A stretch of 64,000 nucleotides of DNA. Origin: Adiantum capillus-veneris (lineage: Eukaryota > Streptophyta > Polypodiopsida > Polypodiales > Pteridaceae). The notes under the pieces were generated by a model that was not told the DNA's origin, ran no database searches, and worked only from the letters and a program-made list of their open reading frames with translations. This document shows, in pieces, positions 21,290 to 33,670 of the stretch. Both the position numbers and the translations under genes were made by a program. The DNA lies in the NCBI GenBank assembly GCA_014529385.2, contig CM043971.1:86258840-86322839 (forward strand), read 5' to 3'. The stretch's first letter is position 1, and every line of letters begins with the position of its first letter.

Positions 21290-22603
21290 GCTTGTGTAGC
21301 CCAAAATCATGATAGCAACGTGTGAAAAGTGATGTTGTGTCACATCCACGAAGGTGATACTTTTATAAACTCAATCATAAATTGTATATAAGGACCTGCT
21401 AGGGTTGTCTAAGCTTGACTACAAACTATATGAAATTCCATATTTGATCTAGCTATCTCACATTATTTATGTCAATCCTTTGAAGGCATTGAGGGCCAAT
21501 GAAATGCTATGGGATTTGAAATATATTTTCTTATTTTTTTTTGTAATGCACTTTTTGGGTGGGATTGGGATTGGGGTTGGGTTTTTTTGGGGGTGTGTTG
21601 GGGTTTTTTGGGTGGTGGGGGGGGGGGGGGGGGGGGGAGTTGGGTGGGCTTCACTATACGTAAAACCTATATATTGCCATTTTTTCAACATCTTTTTGTA
21701 TGTGAAAATATAGAATAAAATAATCTCTACTATTGAACTCGTATGAAAACATAGAATAAAATAATATATACTAATGAACCCATGTGATAAACAATTTTTT
21801 ATTATAATGATGACCAATCCCCATCCCTCCCCCCCCCCCCCCCCCCCAAAAAAAAAAAAACAAACAAACAAACAAGACAAAATGCATCACTGATAAGTTA
21901 GTACAAGTTTTATTGTTGAAATAGATCAGTGTACAAACAATGTCTCCTTGTGTTTTCTCCTCCTTTTATTATATCCAAAGGGACTTTGTTACTTATAAAT
22001 GAGACCACTCTTTACGCATCTGTTCAACATTGACAGGAAATCTTGAGCTCATCACTTTTGCTTTCTAGCTACCTCTTTGTTGATATTGGACTAAATTTAG
22101 TATACGTGGAGAACCATACAAATTGTGGACAAGATTTTGAGTCCTTCTGTGCTTCTCTCTCCTCGATCTCACCCAACTCTTTGTTTTGAATTGAGATGCT
22201 TCCTATTACACTTGTTTTTGAGGCCATGAAATCACCATTTGTCTTTTTGGTGTGGCTTTGAAAGACTTATGGAGCTTGGGACCTCCATCTTTGCTCTTGC
22301 TATTTTCCTTTATTTTTTGTTAAACCAATACAAACATGTTTTGAAGTTAATGTCTTTGCTAATTTCTTGTTCTACCTCACTAAGACACGATCAAAAGAAA
22401 TCTTCACCAATGTAATTCTTAGTTCTCAAATTTATTGACTATATATATCACTTACTTGCTTGTCGATGTTCATATTAACATGCCTCCCCATCTAGAGTCT
22501 CAACCAAGCAGGAAACTATAAAAAAATCAAAGCCTTCAGGTTTTCCACTTGGGATTCCAAGGTCATGCACTTGCCACTAAACCCCAAAGTTTTATTTTAA
22601 CAG

Positions 22604-22757
22604 TGATAAGACACCGGCAAGGTCGAACAAGACAAGGTCAGGGCTGGGCTAAGCGGTGTGGAACGGAGAGTCCAACTAGGGCAAAGGATCAGGGGTTTGC
22701 CTATAAAAAGGGTGGTTGGGTGGTGGACTCTCATGCCTTACTATCCATTGTCTTACA
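22604..22757 (+). repeat. 154-bp chromovirus-type LTR, plus orientation
   Basis: The segment starts TGATAAGACACC, contains CCTATAAAAAGGG (TATA box) and ends TGTCTTACA. It is followed at once by a tRNA-iMet-type PBS (22759-22770), so it is a 5' LTR. It is about 88% identical to the inverted copy at 22772-22925 by eye. Confidence 0.85.
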
Positions 22758-22758
22758 T

Positions 22759-22770
22759 TGGTATCAGAGC
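22759..22770 (+). other. Primer binding site, tRNA-iMet type
   Basis: TGGTATCAGAGC lies one base after the LTR end TTACA, as in many plant retrotransposons primed by initiator methionine tRNA. Confidence 0.85.
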
Positions 22771-22771
22771 A

Positions 22772-22925
22772 TGTAAGACAAGGGGTACTAGGGTATGAGA
22801 GTCCACCACCCAACCACCCTTTTTATAGGCAACCCCCTGGCCCTTTGTCCTAGTTGGACTCCCCATTCCACACCGCCTAGCCCGGCCCTGCCCTTGACTT
22901 GTTCGGCCTTGCCGGTGTCCTGACA
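22772..22925 (-). repeat. 154-bp chromovirus-type LTR, minus orientation
   Basis: Read on the minus strand it starts TGTCAGGACACCGGC and ends TGTCTTACA. It is the same family as 22604-22757 and separated from it only by the PBS. A PPT (AAGGGGGGAGCAA) adjoins its start at 22926-22941, making it a 3' LTR. Confidence 0.85.
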
Positions 22926-23060
22926 TTGCTCCCCCCTTAAGAAGAGTTTTCGTCCTACAAAACAAAAGTGGGAAACTTCTTCTTAAGAACACTAATGTTT
23001 TCCCAAGTGGCATCTTTCATGGATCCAATTGTTTGATTGACTGGAACACGGTTCAGCAGG
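22926..23060 (-). pseudogene. 3' end of a minus-strand chromovirus (chromodomain tail and PPT)
   Basis: After the PPT the minus strand gives KDATWENISVLKKKFPTFVL before a stop, matching the C-terminal helix of plant chromodomain integrases (pattern ATWE...FP.F.L.DK). Upstream coding sequence fades out beyond about 23060. This identifies the LTR family as a chromovirus. Confidence 0.65.
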
Positions 23061-26000
23061 AGGTTCAATGAAACCAAGAGTAACATCTTGATTTTTCACA
23101 TTGTTGTCCATATGCAACCATCTGGTGTTACCGAGTCCTATCCAATCATAGTGTGTAGACTCCATTTAGAACATACATGAGCATGCTAAACGAGTTATCA
23201 TGACAAAGATATACCTGAAAGAGTACCGCTTTTTATTTTCTGTGAAAGTAACTTGCTGACCCAAATCATCAGCCAAGTATAAGTCCTTGACTTGTTTTCA
23301 AATTTCATCAGTAAACAACCCCACCCTAACGAGTGTGAAGGTTGAGAACCTAACTTATACTAATTGGATCGCTTGGTGCTAATGTACGCACTTGCATATC
23401 CTTTAGCACAAGATTACACTTTGTAATCTGCATATCCCCTTGGATAAGTGACAGTACTGAGATGTGTTTTCCCCACAGTTTTACAGCCAGACTTTCCAGA
23501 TGGCTGGTAAATGGGACAACAATATTGTACCACATTGCTGAAGAATCAACAATGGAATGAATAACCCTCGTGGTTAACTTGAAAAATCTACAAGCATTTA
23601 AACCGAGCCATGACCTCTATTGGTGATTGGTAGACCTAAAAAGTAATCTCATAGAGATACTGCACTTAGAGTGCAAAATGCTTCATAAGCAACAACTTGA
23701 GGAATATGCATTCCGTTCCAAATCAGCCTTTACTAAACACTAGGGCCCATAAAACCTAGTGTGCATGCATTTAGCAAAAACAAACCCGAACTTGTATATC
23801 CATAATGATCCTTGCCAATACTTATGGCAAATGTGATGCGCTTAGCACGCATTAAAAAGGAATGTAAATAATTTTGAAAAGAAACTAAATACTTTCAGTT
23901 GCAATCTTTTGCAAGCCTTGCTGAAGCGTCTTAATCACAATAGAAGGTGAAACATTGATCACTTCTAGGTACAAACAATGAAACTTTTTCATTTGCTATA
24001 TGTATAAACAACCATTTGTAATGTTGTTTAGCGGTACTTGTACCTTAACAAGTCATCCTAAGTATCCGACAATTTTTGGACACTGAAATTTCTCCTGATA
24101 CGGCGTGCTAAAAATGGTCTAGAAAACGGATCGGACCAGCACAGGGACTTTTTCGTGACACATATTTGAAATAGTGGGCGCCAGTGTCAGTCCTGGAGAC
24201 TCATATCCTCCACATGCGGAATATGTCTCATGTAAGAATGTCTAAAAAAGAACATTCTGCAAGTACAAGATGTACTTGTGCGTGGAGGTAATTGCAAACA
24301 CTCTATGACGGCTGTGAGAGGGACCCTCATTATCCTTGCTCCACACTGGCTAAACCGAACTCCTTGAGTCCCTAGACCATGTTGTATCCCATGTGACAAC
24401 ATGTACCAAATCGAATCCTACAAGTGGATGTATAACATCATAATGTACATTGGACATTACGGCCCAAAATACTTGTTTTGACATGCCCTTGGCATGGCCC
24501 TGAAACATTCAAGTGTATTTAAATGACTTGAAAAAACCAAGCAATGCATACTAAAAACTGGAATAAGACCAAATCAATAGATGCGTACCTGAAGATTGAA
24601 CTGAATGTTCACTTACCCATATTCAAATACAGAGGAACACGTCGTCCATGTGTGAAAAAACAAGCAAAATTGCATCGAAAACCCTGGGTGTTGCCGTTGC
24701 AATCCAAACCCTTTGATTAGAATCTACGTAGTCAAACCCTTTGGTAAGACTCTTTGTAGAAACTGCTTGATTAGTAGGTAGCGGTAACCAACATAGTGAA
24801 CCGTGTACAAAATGATTTTAAATAAACTTAAGAAGGTGAATTCGTCTGCTACCGCGTAGTATAGTGCGGACTTCTTTCCTTGAAAGTATAACGAGGATAG
24901 ATCAACTGCGATCCTCCATGATTATAGGGTGATTTAGTAAACACCCGCGGGATCGTACCCCAAAACAATGCGTCCATAGAAACTTGTAGTGCTATAAAGA
25001 GAGCAGGAGATCCACACAAGTGAAAGTCTAGCTCTTATGGACAGCCATGCTGTCGCAACGGTATGTTGCATCTACAATCCGTGGTAGAAATCACCCAAGT
25101 TGAGTTTGTGGTTATCAAATACTCGACTTGAGTGTCGCATTGAAACCGTGTCATGCAAAAATGACACCATAAATCTCCGGAATGACAAGACGCTTGCGTG
25201 TCCATTAACGTCGTTGTGTAGTCCCATGGGTAGATCTGTTCGGTCTTAAGAACAATCCCCCACGGAATGCCAACTGTTGGGTCATACCCGAGATCTGACA
25301 ATGACTCTTAGTCAGCGTGTGTGGCTCATAACCCGTATGGCCATTAGTGTTCAATCGACGAAATGATGCAGAATAATGTAGAGGGCGTCTTGCCCAATTT
25401 CTAGCTGAGAGTTAAAGCACCTTGGCTCATGCTGACTCCCAAACAAAAAATGTATCAAAAACTGCGTAGAAAGTTTTTATTATTCATGGAGAGAAATAAG
25501 AAAGAGAGAGAGAGAAGATGCTGGGCTGAGGAACTTTCCTTGAGTTTGTATATGTTGTGCCCAATTTGTGTCCTCTAACGCATCTTATGCCGGACTTGCA
25601 GCTTATCCTATAAGCAAGAACCAATCTGTCTGTAAAACACTCTCATCGAGAGAGGGAACAGAAAACATAAGCCACCACTTGACCCTCTTACTATGTATGG
25701 GGTAGTGACTTTAGAAAAATGACTTAATATGGCACTTTGCCTGTGAAATATGTCGTAGATTTAGGTTCCATTTAGTGGTAGTGTGCGTTGACAGCAACCA
25801 TAAATTTAAACTATCCAGAACTTCAGAACTTAGTATGTCTATGATAGAGTGCCCGGTGTGATAGCGAAAGCGTAATCTCTGAAGCGGTGGAATATATGCG
25901 ACCTTGTTAGCATGCCATGCATACAGATTGTGAAGCCCTTGGCGAGAGTGATGGTCTCAAACGTGAGAGCCAAAACCATTAGTGCCTTGCACAGTTTAAA

Positions 26001-28047
26001 CTGGTTGGGATTTTGTGAGGTGCTATTCCCTATTTTGCCAGTTTGTCAATCTTGTGTGCCACTGCTCGTGATTGCAAGTCATTGGGTAGTACCTTGGCAA
26101 AAGGGAGAAGCCTTGCTTCATGAAAAAATGTCAAAGAACTTTGCTTTGTACAAAAGAATTAGTTTCCAATGTAAATGTACAAACATGGAAAAAATAAACA
26201 ATACTGAACATAGTCTAACCTGGTCATCCTGCTGTAACCAGTTGTCTTGAGATGTGGGAAGAAAAACTCGCTCAAATGTAGATCTTCATCTCTGTTGCAC
26301 GAGATAAAGTTGGCCTGAAATATCCTGCAGGAATATGGAGAAATTCCCCAAAAGTGTGCGCTCATAGCATACCCCAAACGGGAAAAATCTCAATTTAAGA
26401 GTCGTACATTGAAGCCTTGCTTCACATAAATATCTTTTTGCTGAAATCAGTGCTGTATAAGCATCCTCCGTCAGCGTGTCAAAACTGTGACAAAGAGTCG
26501 GCCATGCCGAGGAACTTGCTTCCTTTTTCAAGTCCAGTAAGAGGCCATGCATGTCTCCTTTGATGCATGTTAGATATATGCAAGAGGGGTGATGCATGTT
26601 CCATCTAGGTCAAATGCTTCATAAGCAATTGACAGCCCTGCTGTTGTTACATCAACTCGTGGTCGATGATCAAAAGATATATGGTAAGTGCATGACACCA
26701 TTCTCATATATTACCTTATGTAGAGATACGACCAAAATGCCGTAACTAGTTATGCAAATGACAATAAACCCAAAAGCAACTGCGTACCTCATTAAGCACT
26801 CTTGCCAACCAATCTTGTCTACCCTAAACTTGAATGTGTTACCTAGGGGAAACTGCAAATAGTACGAAAACAGTAACCCAACATTGGACTACACCGGCCG
26901 TGCTTATTAGCACCCTTACACGGAGTCTTACTAAGGGCAATAGCAGTCATAACCTTATTGACCATTACTGTTAGGCAAGGCAACGTTGCCGCCCTGCATA
27001 AACCATGAAGATAATCAACTTGATTAAAACAAAATTGAAAGAGGTTACCTTGTTTCTGTTCTTGTATTCAAATATGGTGTATTCAAAGCCATGCCTCGCA
27101 ATCGTGTGCTGATGTTGGCATACTTTGGCCAGTCGTAATTCATACCGAGGTCCGTGGCCTGCTTTCAATTGTCGGATAAACCGAGGTGTAAGCCCCTCAA
27201 ACCTTTTGTATCACGAGTGTGTGCAGGCCTAAAAGCCGTCACCATTCGTGTTTGACTTCGTGCATGAGTCGAGAAGGAGATTAAAATTGTATGCATATTA
27301 TGCGTAAGAACTGCCTGGAACGTTAGCGGATGCAGCTTGAAGCTTCTCCAAATCCATGTGATTGCCAATCCATGTTGAAATGAGAAACCTTGTTTCCCTA
27401 ATGTCATAGTGAACTGAAAGCCTTGCTTCCTGAGCACTGCTCGTCATGCATGCCTTCGACTCCGCTTTCAATCCCGCCATGGAGAGATTGCAATTCTCTG
27501 TGTATAAAATATACATAAAATTTTGTTTGCGTCAGCACCTTGGCCGAGGCCGTGCTGGCCGAGGCTGTATTGTGAAGCGCACGTGGCTCTGGAGCATCCC
27601 GACCCTTGCAAGCGTAATTGGGCATGGGGCCTTGCCCCTACCCAAGCGATGGCCAATTTTATTTTTTGAAAATTTTTACCTAAAGAGAAAAAAAGAGCTT
27701 CAAAGAAACCAGTGATGGCGATCTGCAGAACTGTGTGGCCGCTGAGATGAGTTCCATGCATGCAAAGTAGAGCTTGAATGCCCACGGCACTGCAACGGGA
27801 ATTGCTCTACCTGGCGGTGCGCACCTGCGAAGCTCACTAACATTCGATTTTGTGCAGGTGATTTTCTCCCCCCATCTCGGCACAAGCGGCCTGTCCTGCC
27901 ATGCGCTGCTCGATCCATCCCGCTCCTAGGGCACCTGCACACGGTCGCCCCCTTCCCGTCTTCAACCTCTCACCAAGGGACCTTGCCCACGGAATTCCTC
28001 TACCGAACCCTCACGAGCTGCTTCCTTCACGCCATGACGGTTTGCCC

Positions 28048-28050
<3 letters not shown>
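23061..28050. other. ~5 kb without recognisable genes
   Basis: Only short, unconvincing open frames are present on both strands (for example 25035-25301 minus, 25912-26250 plus, 27468-27785 minus, 27901-28050 plus). A copia-like junction is possible near 25254 (minus-strand GTGGGGGAT then TGTTCTTAAG) but has no partner. No domain motif was found. Confidence 0.45.

Positions 28051-28084
<34 letters not shown>
28051..28084. repeat. (GA)n microsatellite
   Basis: GA dinucleotide run of about 34 bases. Confidence 0.95.
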
Positions 28085-28087
<3 letters not shown>

Positions 28088-28127
28088 GGGAAGAGAAACA
28101 GATAGCACGAGCATGCATGCAACCGTT

Positions 28128-28258
28128 CTACCCCCTCCTCCATGGCTCCTCCTCCATCTATAGACGGTTTCGTTTTAAAATAAAATCAGAGCCATGGAGG
28201 AGGAGCCATGGAGGAGGGGGTAGAAACAGGCATAGACGGTTTCGTTTTAAAATAAAAT
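28128..28258. repeat. Perfect 30-bp inverted repeat combined with a ~27-bp direct repeat
   Basis: Bases 28128-28157 (starting CTACCCCCTCCTCCATGG) are the exact reverse complement of 28194-28223. A 27-bp sequence containing TAGACGGTTTCGTTTTAAAA appears directly at about 28160-28186 and again at about 28231-28257. The unit can form a stem of 30 bp with a 36-base loop. Confidence 0.9.
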
Positions 28259-28509
28259 AGGAAAAGATACAAAAATAGGTTGAAATAGAAAAGATAGCCA
28301 CCTCAAATTACTTGGACTAGAGGAGTCGAAGCATAGAAGAATCAAATTACTTAGACTATAAGAATCTAAGCATAGCTATAATTGTGATATTTTCAATTAA
28401 AATCTATATATTTACTTAACATTCTTTTAAAATATGGAATTTTCCTTCTCATATGAGTGAAATTGGACCGAGTCAATGAATTTCATGTTCTAGATGCAAT
28501 AAATGACGT

Positions 28510-29035
28510 AAATGTTTTTCAATATAAGGGCTTTCAGCTAGTGTTTGTAACTGCAACATGAGAAGACTAGAGGAGATGTTCCTTTACTAATGTATTGAGA
28601 TAGTCTTTTTAAATGCAACATGGTAAGACTTTTTTCCGCCAAAGCTAGCGTTTTGAAACACGACCCGCTAGGGCTTGGTGAGTAGGGCACATGAGGCCAG
28701 GGGAGATGTTTCCTCACCAAGACACATCAACCAACATTTTCAAATACAACTTGTGAAGGTTTGGTGACAAGGGTATATAAGGCTAGGGGAGACTTCCTTC
28801 TTCTTCACAAAGGCATTTGAGGTAGCGTTTGGAAACACAGCCTACTAAGGCTTTGGTGAGAAGAAACGCTAGGGGAGACATTTCCTTCCTCACTAAGGCA
28901 CCTCAGCTAGCATTTGGAAATGCAACCTGCTAGTTCTTGATGAGAAGGGTATGTAAGACTAGGGAAGACGTTTCTTCACTAGCACATTCTGGACACGTTT
29001 GGAAATGCAACTCGATAGTGCTTGGTGAGATGAGA
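28510..29035. repeat. Degenerate ~85-bp minisatellite, about 6 units
   Basis: The landmark (A/G)CGTTTGGAAA-GCAACC-GCTA-GGCTTGGTGAG recurs at about 28649, 28735, 28825, 28910 and 28995, at intervals of 86, 90, 85 and 85 bases, with GGGGAGA-TTTCCTCAC between. A weaker unit precedes it at about 28533. Units are diverged. Confidence 0.75.
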
Positions 29036-29686
29036 ACAATAGTGGGCGGGTACACTAGGACATTATCTTCCTAGTGGCCATGTCATCTGAGGTCCAAATG
29101 GATTTTTTATATTATATATGTTGAAAACTAGAAATGGAGGACAACTTCATTACAAATGACACTGAAGATTTCCATGCGCATTTGTTGCTGCTTCCAAGCT
29201 CACCATCAACTCGCATGGAAGCAGTTGTAAGATTGGGTGCGGGGAAAGCATGTTGGAATATGGTATAATTTTTAACTCATTTTAAGGAGCCAAAAGGGGT
29301 ATGTAGCTTCGCAAGAACTGATGAACTATGGAGCAAGCCCTAAGATCATGAGATGTCGAGGGAAAATGTTGAAATGGTATCCATATGATATGTTGAAATG
29401 GTATCCATATGATATGTTGAACATGCATAGAAGGGGTAAAGGAGCTGCAAAGGCCAAGGATCAGGAGGAGAAAAGATGAGGTATGTGATGCGGGGAAGGA
29501 ATGTAGTACTCAATTAGGGTACACATCCACGTGGAGAAGTGAAGAACGCGTGACCTTTATCAGGATGGCTGCACAATCAGGAATATTCGCGTGCCACTCT
29601 AGGTGTAGGACCATGGCATTGGCTGCAAGAATAGTGAACTCAACCCCTTAGTATATATAGAGTAATGAACAAGTGAGGAGGAGGAG

Positions 29687-29762
<76 letters not shown>

Positions 29763-30230
29763 CATGTGTGCAAAGTGCCACAAGTAGTGGGAGGATGTGT
29801 CGAGTGTGTCATGACCAAGTATTGCAAGCGTGATGTTGGCAGCCAAGAGGGTGGAGATAGGCGAGGAAAGCTTTCCTGATAAAATGTAAGGCAACCAAAA
29901 AGAAGAGGATGCTCTCGTCGAAGCACCACTCTCCTTGAGCAAAAGCTAAGAAACAATTGCAGTTGTTGTAGGTGTCCTTGAAAGATCTGTAGTATTGTCT
30001 CTCAAGCTGCAATATTAATTGCCTCTATGATCTTGAGCGAATGACTTGAACCAACCTTAGTTCCATCTTAGCTAGTTTGGTTGTCGCTAGAAACAAGACA
30101 TCCCCTTGAGAACACAAATCGTAACAACCCTTCATGAATCGAGCTTGTTACAAGGTGGTGGCAAGCAAGCAAGAGAGGAGACTAGGGTGCTAGCTACTCC
30201 TACCTAGGAGCCACGAGGAGGGAGGGGGGC
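29036..30230. other. Intergenic with a long GA tract
   Basis: No gene is recognised. A GA run lies at about 29681-29760, giving artefactual RERE- and LSLS-type open frames. A 33-bp stretch containing GAAATGGTATCCATATGATA is repeated in tandem near 29368-29420. Confidence 0.6.
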
Positions 30231-30231
30231 G

Positions 30232-30294
<63 letters not shown>
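30231..30294. repeat. (GA)n microsatellite
   Basis: GA dinucleotide run of about 64 bases. Confidence 0.95.
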
Positions 30295-30295
<1 letters not shown>

Positions 30296-30633
30296 ACAAC
30301 CATGTCCTTCACACTTGCGTTTCCACGCTATCGTTAAAGGCCCAGTGAACAAAAAATAAAGATAATTTATGTAGGAAAAATGCATGATCTTTTAATACAA
30401 AGCATTCACATGTAAAGTTTCTGAATCATCTCACCATACAAATTTGGATCTTGTTATATGTCTATGCTCTCTCTTTGTCTCTCTCTCATATGCAAACAAC
30501 TATCTTCTCATATGCAAACAACTATCTTCTGCTTTGAGTCCAATGGCATCGGGTGACAACACTTAGTAGCATGTTCAAAAACATCTCATAAGGAAGGTGA
30601 CAACAAATTTAAGAGTCTTTTGTAAGCGCTCAA

Positions 30634-30997
30634 CTAGGGTAAAGGGGCCAATAAGGAACCACCCCCCAAAAGGAAGATGGCTCCACCCCCAAAAGAGAGA
30701 CAGAAAAAAGGAATATGCTTGGAATCTTGCTTAGGTGTCCACATCTAATTTGCTAAAAAGTGTACTACTATTGGGACTTGAGTGTCTCTGTTTTCTAAAA
30801 AGCCCTCAGAATTACTCTTTTTCAAATAGAGTGCTGAGGCAAAATAAAAAAAATATCAATCTTGATATCATCTAATGCATCTTTTCATGAGGAATTGAAT
30901 GCACTCTTCAAATTTCAAATCTGGCCGGATATGAAAAATCCCCCCCAAAAATACTATTTTTTTGTGACATGTTCTCATATTGGCCCCTTTACCCTAG
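30634..30997. mobile_element. MITE-like element with 20-bp perfect terminal inverted repeats
   Basis: CTAGGGTAAAGGGGCCAATA at 30634-30653 is matched exactly in inverse orientation at 30978-30997. If TA is the target duplication (Tc1/mariner-like), the element spans 30637-30994 with TIR GGGTAAAGGGGCC. The 0.36-kb interior has no open frame of note. The superfamily is uncertain. Confidence 0.65.
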
Positions 30998-31966
30998 GCC
31001 ATTCTAGCTTGCACTTTGAAATGCTATTCATAAGGGTGATGAAGATCGTTTGATTAGTCTCTTTCACACCACCAAACGGTATGAAAAAAAAGCCACATCA
31101 TAGTATGTTCTTCCAGCTTCGTTCTCCATAGATCACTCTGTCTAACACAATATCCCGTAGCTTCCAACTTGTGTGCAACCGACAACATATTTATTTCACG
31201 TGTCTTTCTTTGATATAGTAAAAGCCTAAAGGTGTTGCTCACATTCCATCCCTAAGTTGTGATTGCATAATGATCTGGAAAATTTAAATTTTAGAATCAA
31301 TGGGCACTATTTGCATTACCAGACACATCACATGTGGCTGCTAGTCACGTGACACTCACCTAATCTGGTGCAAAATCTTTCACCACACTCATCTCCTTGT
31401 ATCTGTGCCTTTGGGTAATCTATTCTTGCCCTTTTAGTGCTCAAAAGAATGTAAGTTAATTGTAATCCTCTAGATTCTACATTTGAAGGTAAAAAACTAA
31501 CAAAATTTGAATAATTCAATGTAGAAACTCTAAATTTCTAGTTTTTGGAGAAAAGTTTATTTTGTGCACTTTTGCTCAAAACTTGACCCTTACCATCACT
31601 CAAAACCTCAAACTCTTGCACACAACAAATATGGCCTTTTCAACTTGCATTTCATAATGTTATCCAACATGGCTGTGCGCAAATTAATAACCCCGTTCAT
31701 TGTAATGATGGCCATTGCATATTTTAGGAATGGGGAAGTTAATTGAAATCCCAAAAAGATATCTGTAAGTTGTAACTTCATGGAGCTCAACTATCCTCTC
31801 TCAATCGTATTTAGTTTTGTCTTGACAACTAGCACGGATGTATTGAATGATGCCGAGGAGTAGTAGTGGTTTCTCTGTCAAGCTGATAACTTGTAATCTT
31901 TTGACCCTCGAGGCTCGGTCTGAGCTTGAAAATTGGTGTATGTATCTGTTGTTTTTAATACTATCC
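30998..31966. other. Intergenic, nothing recognised except the LINE tail that follows
   Basis: No supported coding region. The final ~200 bases may be LINE 3' UTR. Confidence 0.4.
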
Positions 31967-32007
31967 ACTCACAATTGTGAGTTTTGCAAAAAAAAAAAAA
32001 AAAAAAA
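31967..32007 (+). mobile_element. LINE 3' end with poly(A)
   Basis: CACTCACAATTGTGAGTTTTGC is followed by a run of about 20 A. The same ending with poly(A) occurs at 49408-49439, downstream of a LINE zf-RVT reading frame, so this is the tail of a second, 5'-truncated copy. Confidence 0.6.
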
Positions 32008-33670
32008 GTTAGGGGATGGTTAGCCACACCCTATCCTTGTGGAAGATTGAATGTACTCTTATTCCCAAATGGACTATATGAGCATGCCAAACCATGTTGA
32101 TAAGGTGCACATTTTACTTCATACAAAGTAGGCCCTTTGAAGATTCTCTTAAAAGTTGGAAAATTCAAATTTAAAAGTTAAGAAGTGCATGCTTTAGCAC
32201 CCTATTTAAAAACAATTTTCTTAGCCTTGATTTTTAAGGTCAATCTGACAAGACAACCAAGATTTAGACTAGAATCGAAGGTATTTACACGAATTTAATA
32301 TAACTGAAATGCGCAAATTTGGACCTTAAAAATTCAAGCCCAATGGAACAACAACCAAGAGTTTTCAATTCCAGTTGAGAAATTTACAATACAAAGCATC
32401 ACTACTTTATAATTTTTCTTCTCTATTGGATTGGATGCATGAGAACTCTCTTCTTTATTGCATCATAACCATAATTGTGTTGTTCTATATACATTTTTAT
32501 CATATTTAAGCGCTTTCTCTCTTTCATCTTTTAACTTAAAGCCAGTTCAAGGTTAATTTGAGGCACACTTTTCGGACACCATAATTTTTGAAAGCAATTG
32601 TTTAGGTAGAATCTAGGGAGATACTTTTGTTTCAGGAGATGTAGAAATAAAGTTAAGTGTTTTAGTTTTAATAAGAAAGCAGGGAGCCATCCACGTGCAT
32701 GTTCGAGAAAAATGTGTCTTAGCTTAATATTGTTCCACTTTCAACTTCAAAATAGATAAAAATAGTGTAAAAACATAAAAATTAAACCTAATTTTCTAAA
32801 ATTTCCTCTTGGCAAATTCAAAAAAAGAAATTTTGTATGTTTAAAAAAATGATTTTTCCGAAGCATTAGGGAGGACCCATTTTTGAAAAGGGCAAAATAA
32901 CCCTTCAATTTGTGAAAATTTCCAAAACACCTAGCAAAAGAAGGCAACTATGCCTAAAAATAATGAAGCAATTCATCTCCACAACCTACAAAACCAACTC
33001 AAATTATAGTTTTAGCATCTTGTATGATATACAATCAATCAATAGTAAAACTTTTGTTCTCTAAAAAATTTACTCTCACAACCAGGGGTGTTTTGGCAAT
33101 TTTGGAAAATTGCAAGGGCATTTTTGGAATGTACGACAAAATATTGGGGGTGTTTTGGTGATTTTCAAAGGTGAAGACACATGCAAATGTCGTCGATGTT
33201 TTTTGAGTGGACTTGTGATCGTGGCATTACAAGACAAGAGGATAGACGTCCTATGATGCGCCTGCATGATCCTCCTTAGGGAGGTCATTTTGCCACACAC
33301 GCGACTGATCATCTTCTTAATTTCCATAAGTTTATAGCAATAGTAATCATCTCACACATATCCACTCAATGGGATTAAATGCATTTTTATTGTTGTAATG
33401 TTAAATGTATTGGTTTAAATGTGTAAAAGAATATTTGATAAAAACAAATTAGCCACTTTTGGGAAGCCAATACTAACACCCAAATTTGTTTGAAAATGCC
33501 ATTCGCGTTACACCTTGAAAGCAGTGAAACAATATTCAATTAGTAGGGGGGTAGAACTAGAAAAAGGATGATTTCTATGTGATTCTTTCCAACTTTTTCA
33601 TGGATTTTGCTTTGAAAAATCTTTAATCTATATTTGTGTCTTCTTTCTAATGCTTCTTAACTTTAAGTCA
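32008..33670. other. Intergenic, AT-rich, includes a dispersed repeat
   Basis: No gene is seen. A segment at about 32702-32880 is related to 47876-48100. Weakly inverted sequences near 32880-32940 and 33089-33135 share CAAAACACC. Confidence 0.5.
32702..32880 (+). repeat. Dispersed repeat, copy 1
   Basis: GTTCG(A/G)G(A)AAAATGTGTC..AGCTTAATAT..TG.C through TTAATTTTCTAAAATTT and AAAAATGATTTTTC matches 47876-48100 with indels. Partial versions occur near 34001 and 34061. The family is unknown. Confidence 0.6.

Larger units (their letters stand above)
20005..22603. other. Non-coding, AT-rich, several simple repeats
   Basis: No gene is recognised. Contents include TATA/ATAC repeats (about 20933-21016), a 111-bp-period tandem duplication (21079-21289), and G-rich and C-rich homopolymer regions (21550-21648, 21826-21847). 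Confidence 0.6.

Noticed and set aside
21467-21880. Glycine- and proline-rich open frames
   Set aside because: They arise from G/C homopolymers and have no domain or conservation signal.
25240-25301. Copia LTR start on the minus strand (GTGGGGGAT followed by TGTTCTTAAG)
   Set aside because: No matching LTR end, second LTR or pol sequence was found beside it.
28510-29035. CRISPR-like array
   Set aside because: Repeats are diverged and contiguous, without constant spacers, and the window is eukaryotic.
32879-33135. A small element bounded by CAAAACACC-containing inverted sequences
   Set aside because: The inverted match is patchy and AT-rich, and no target duplication is visible.
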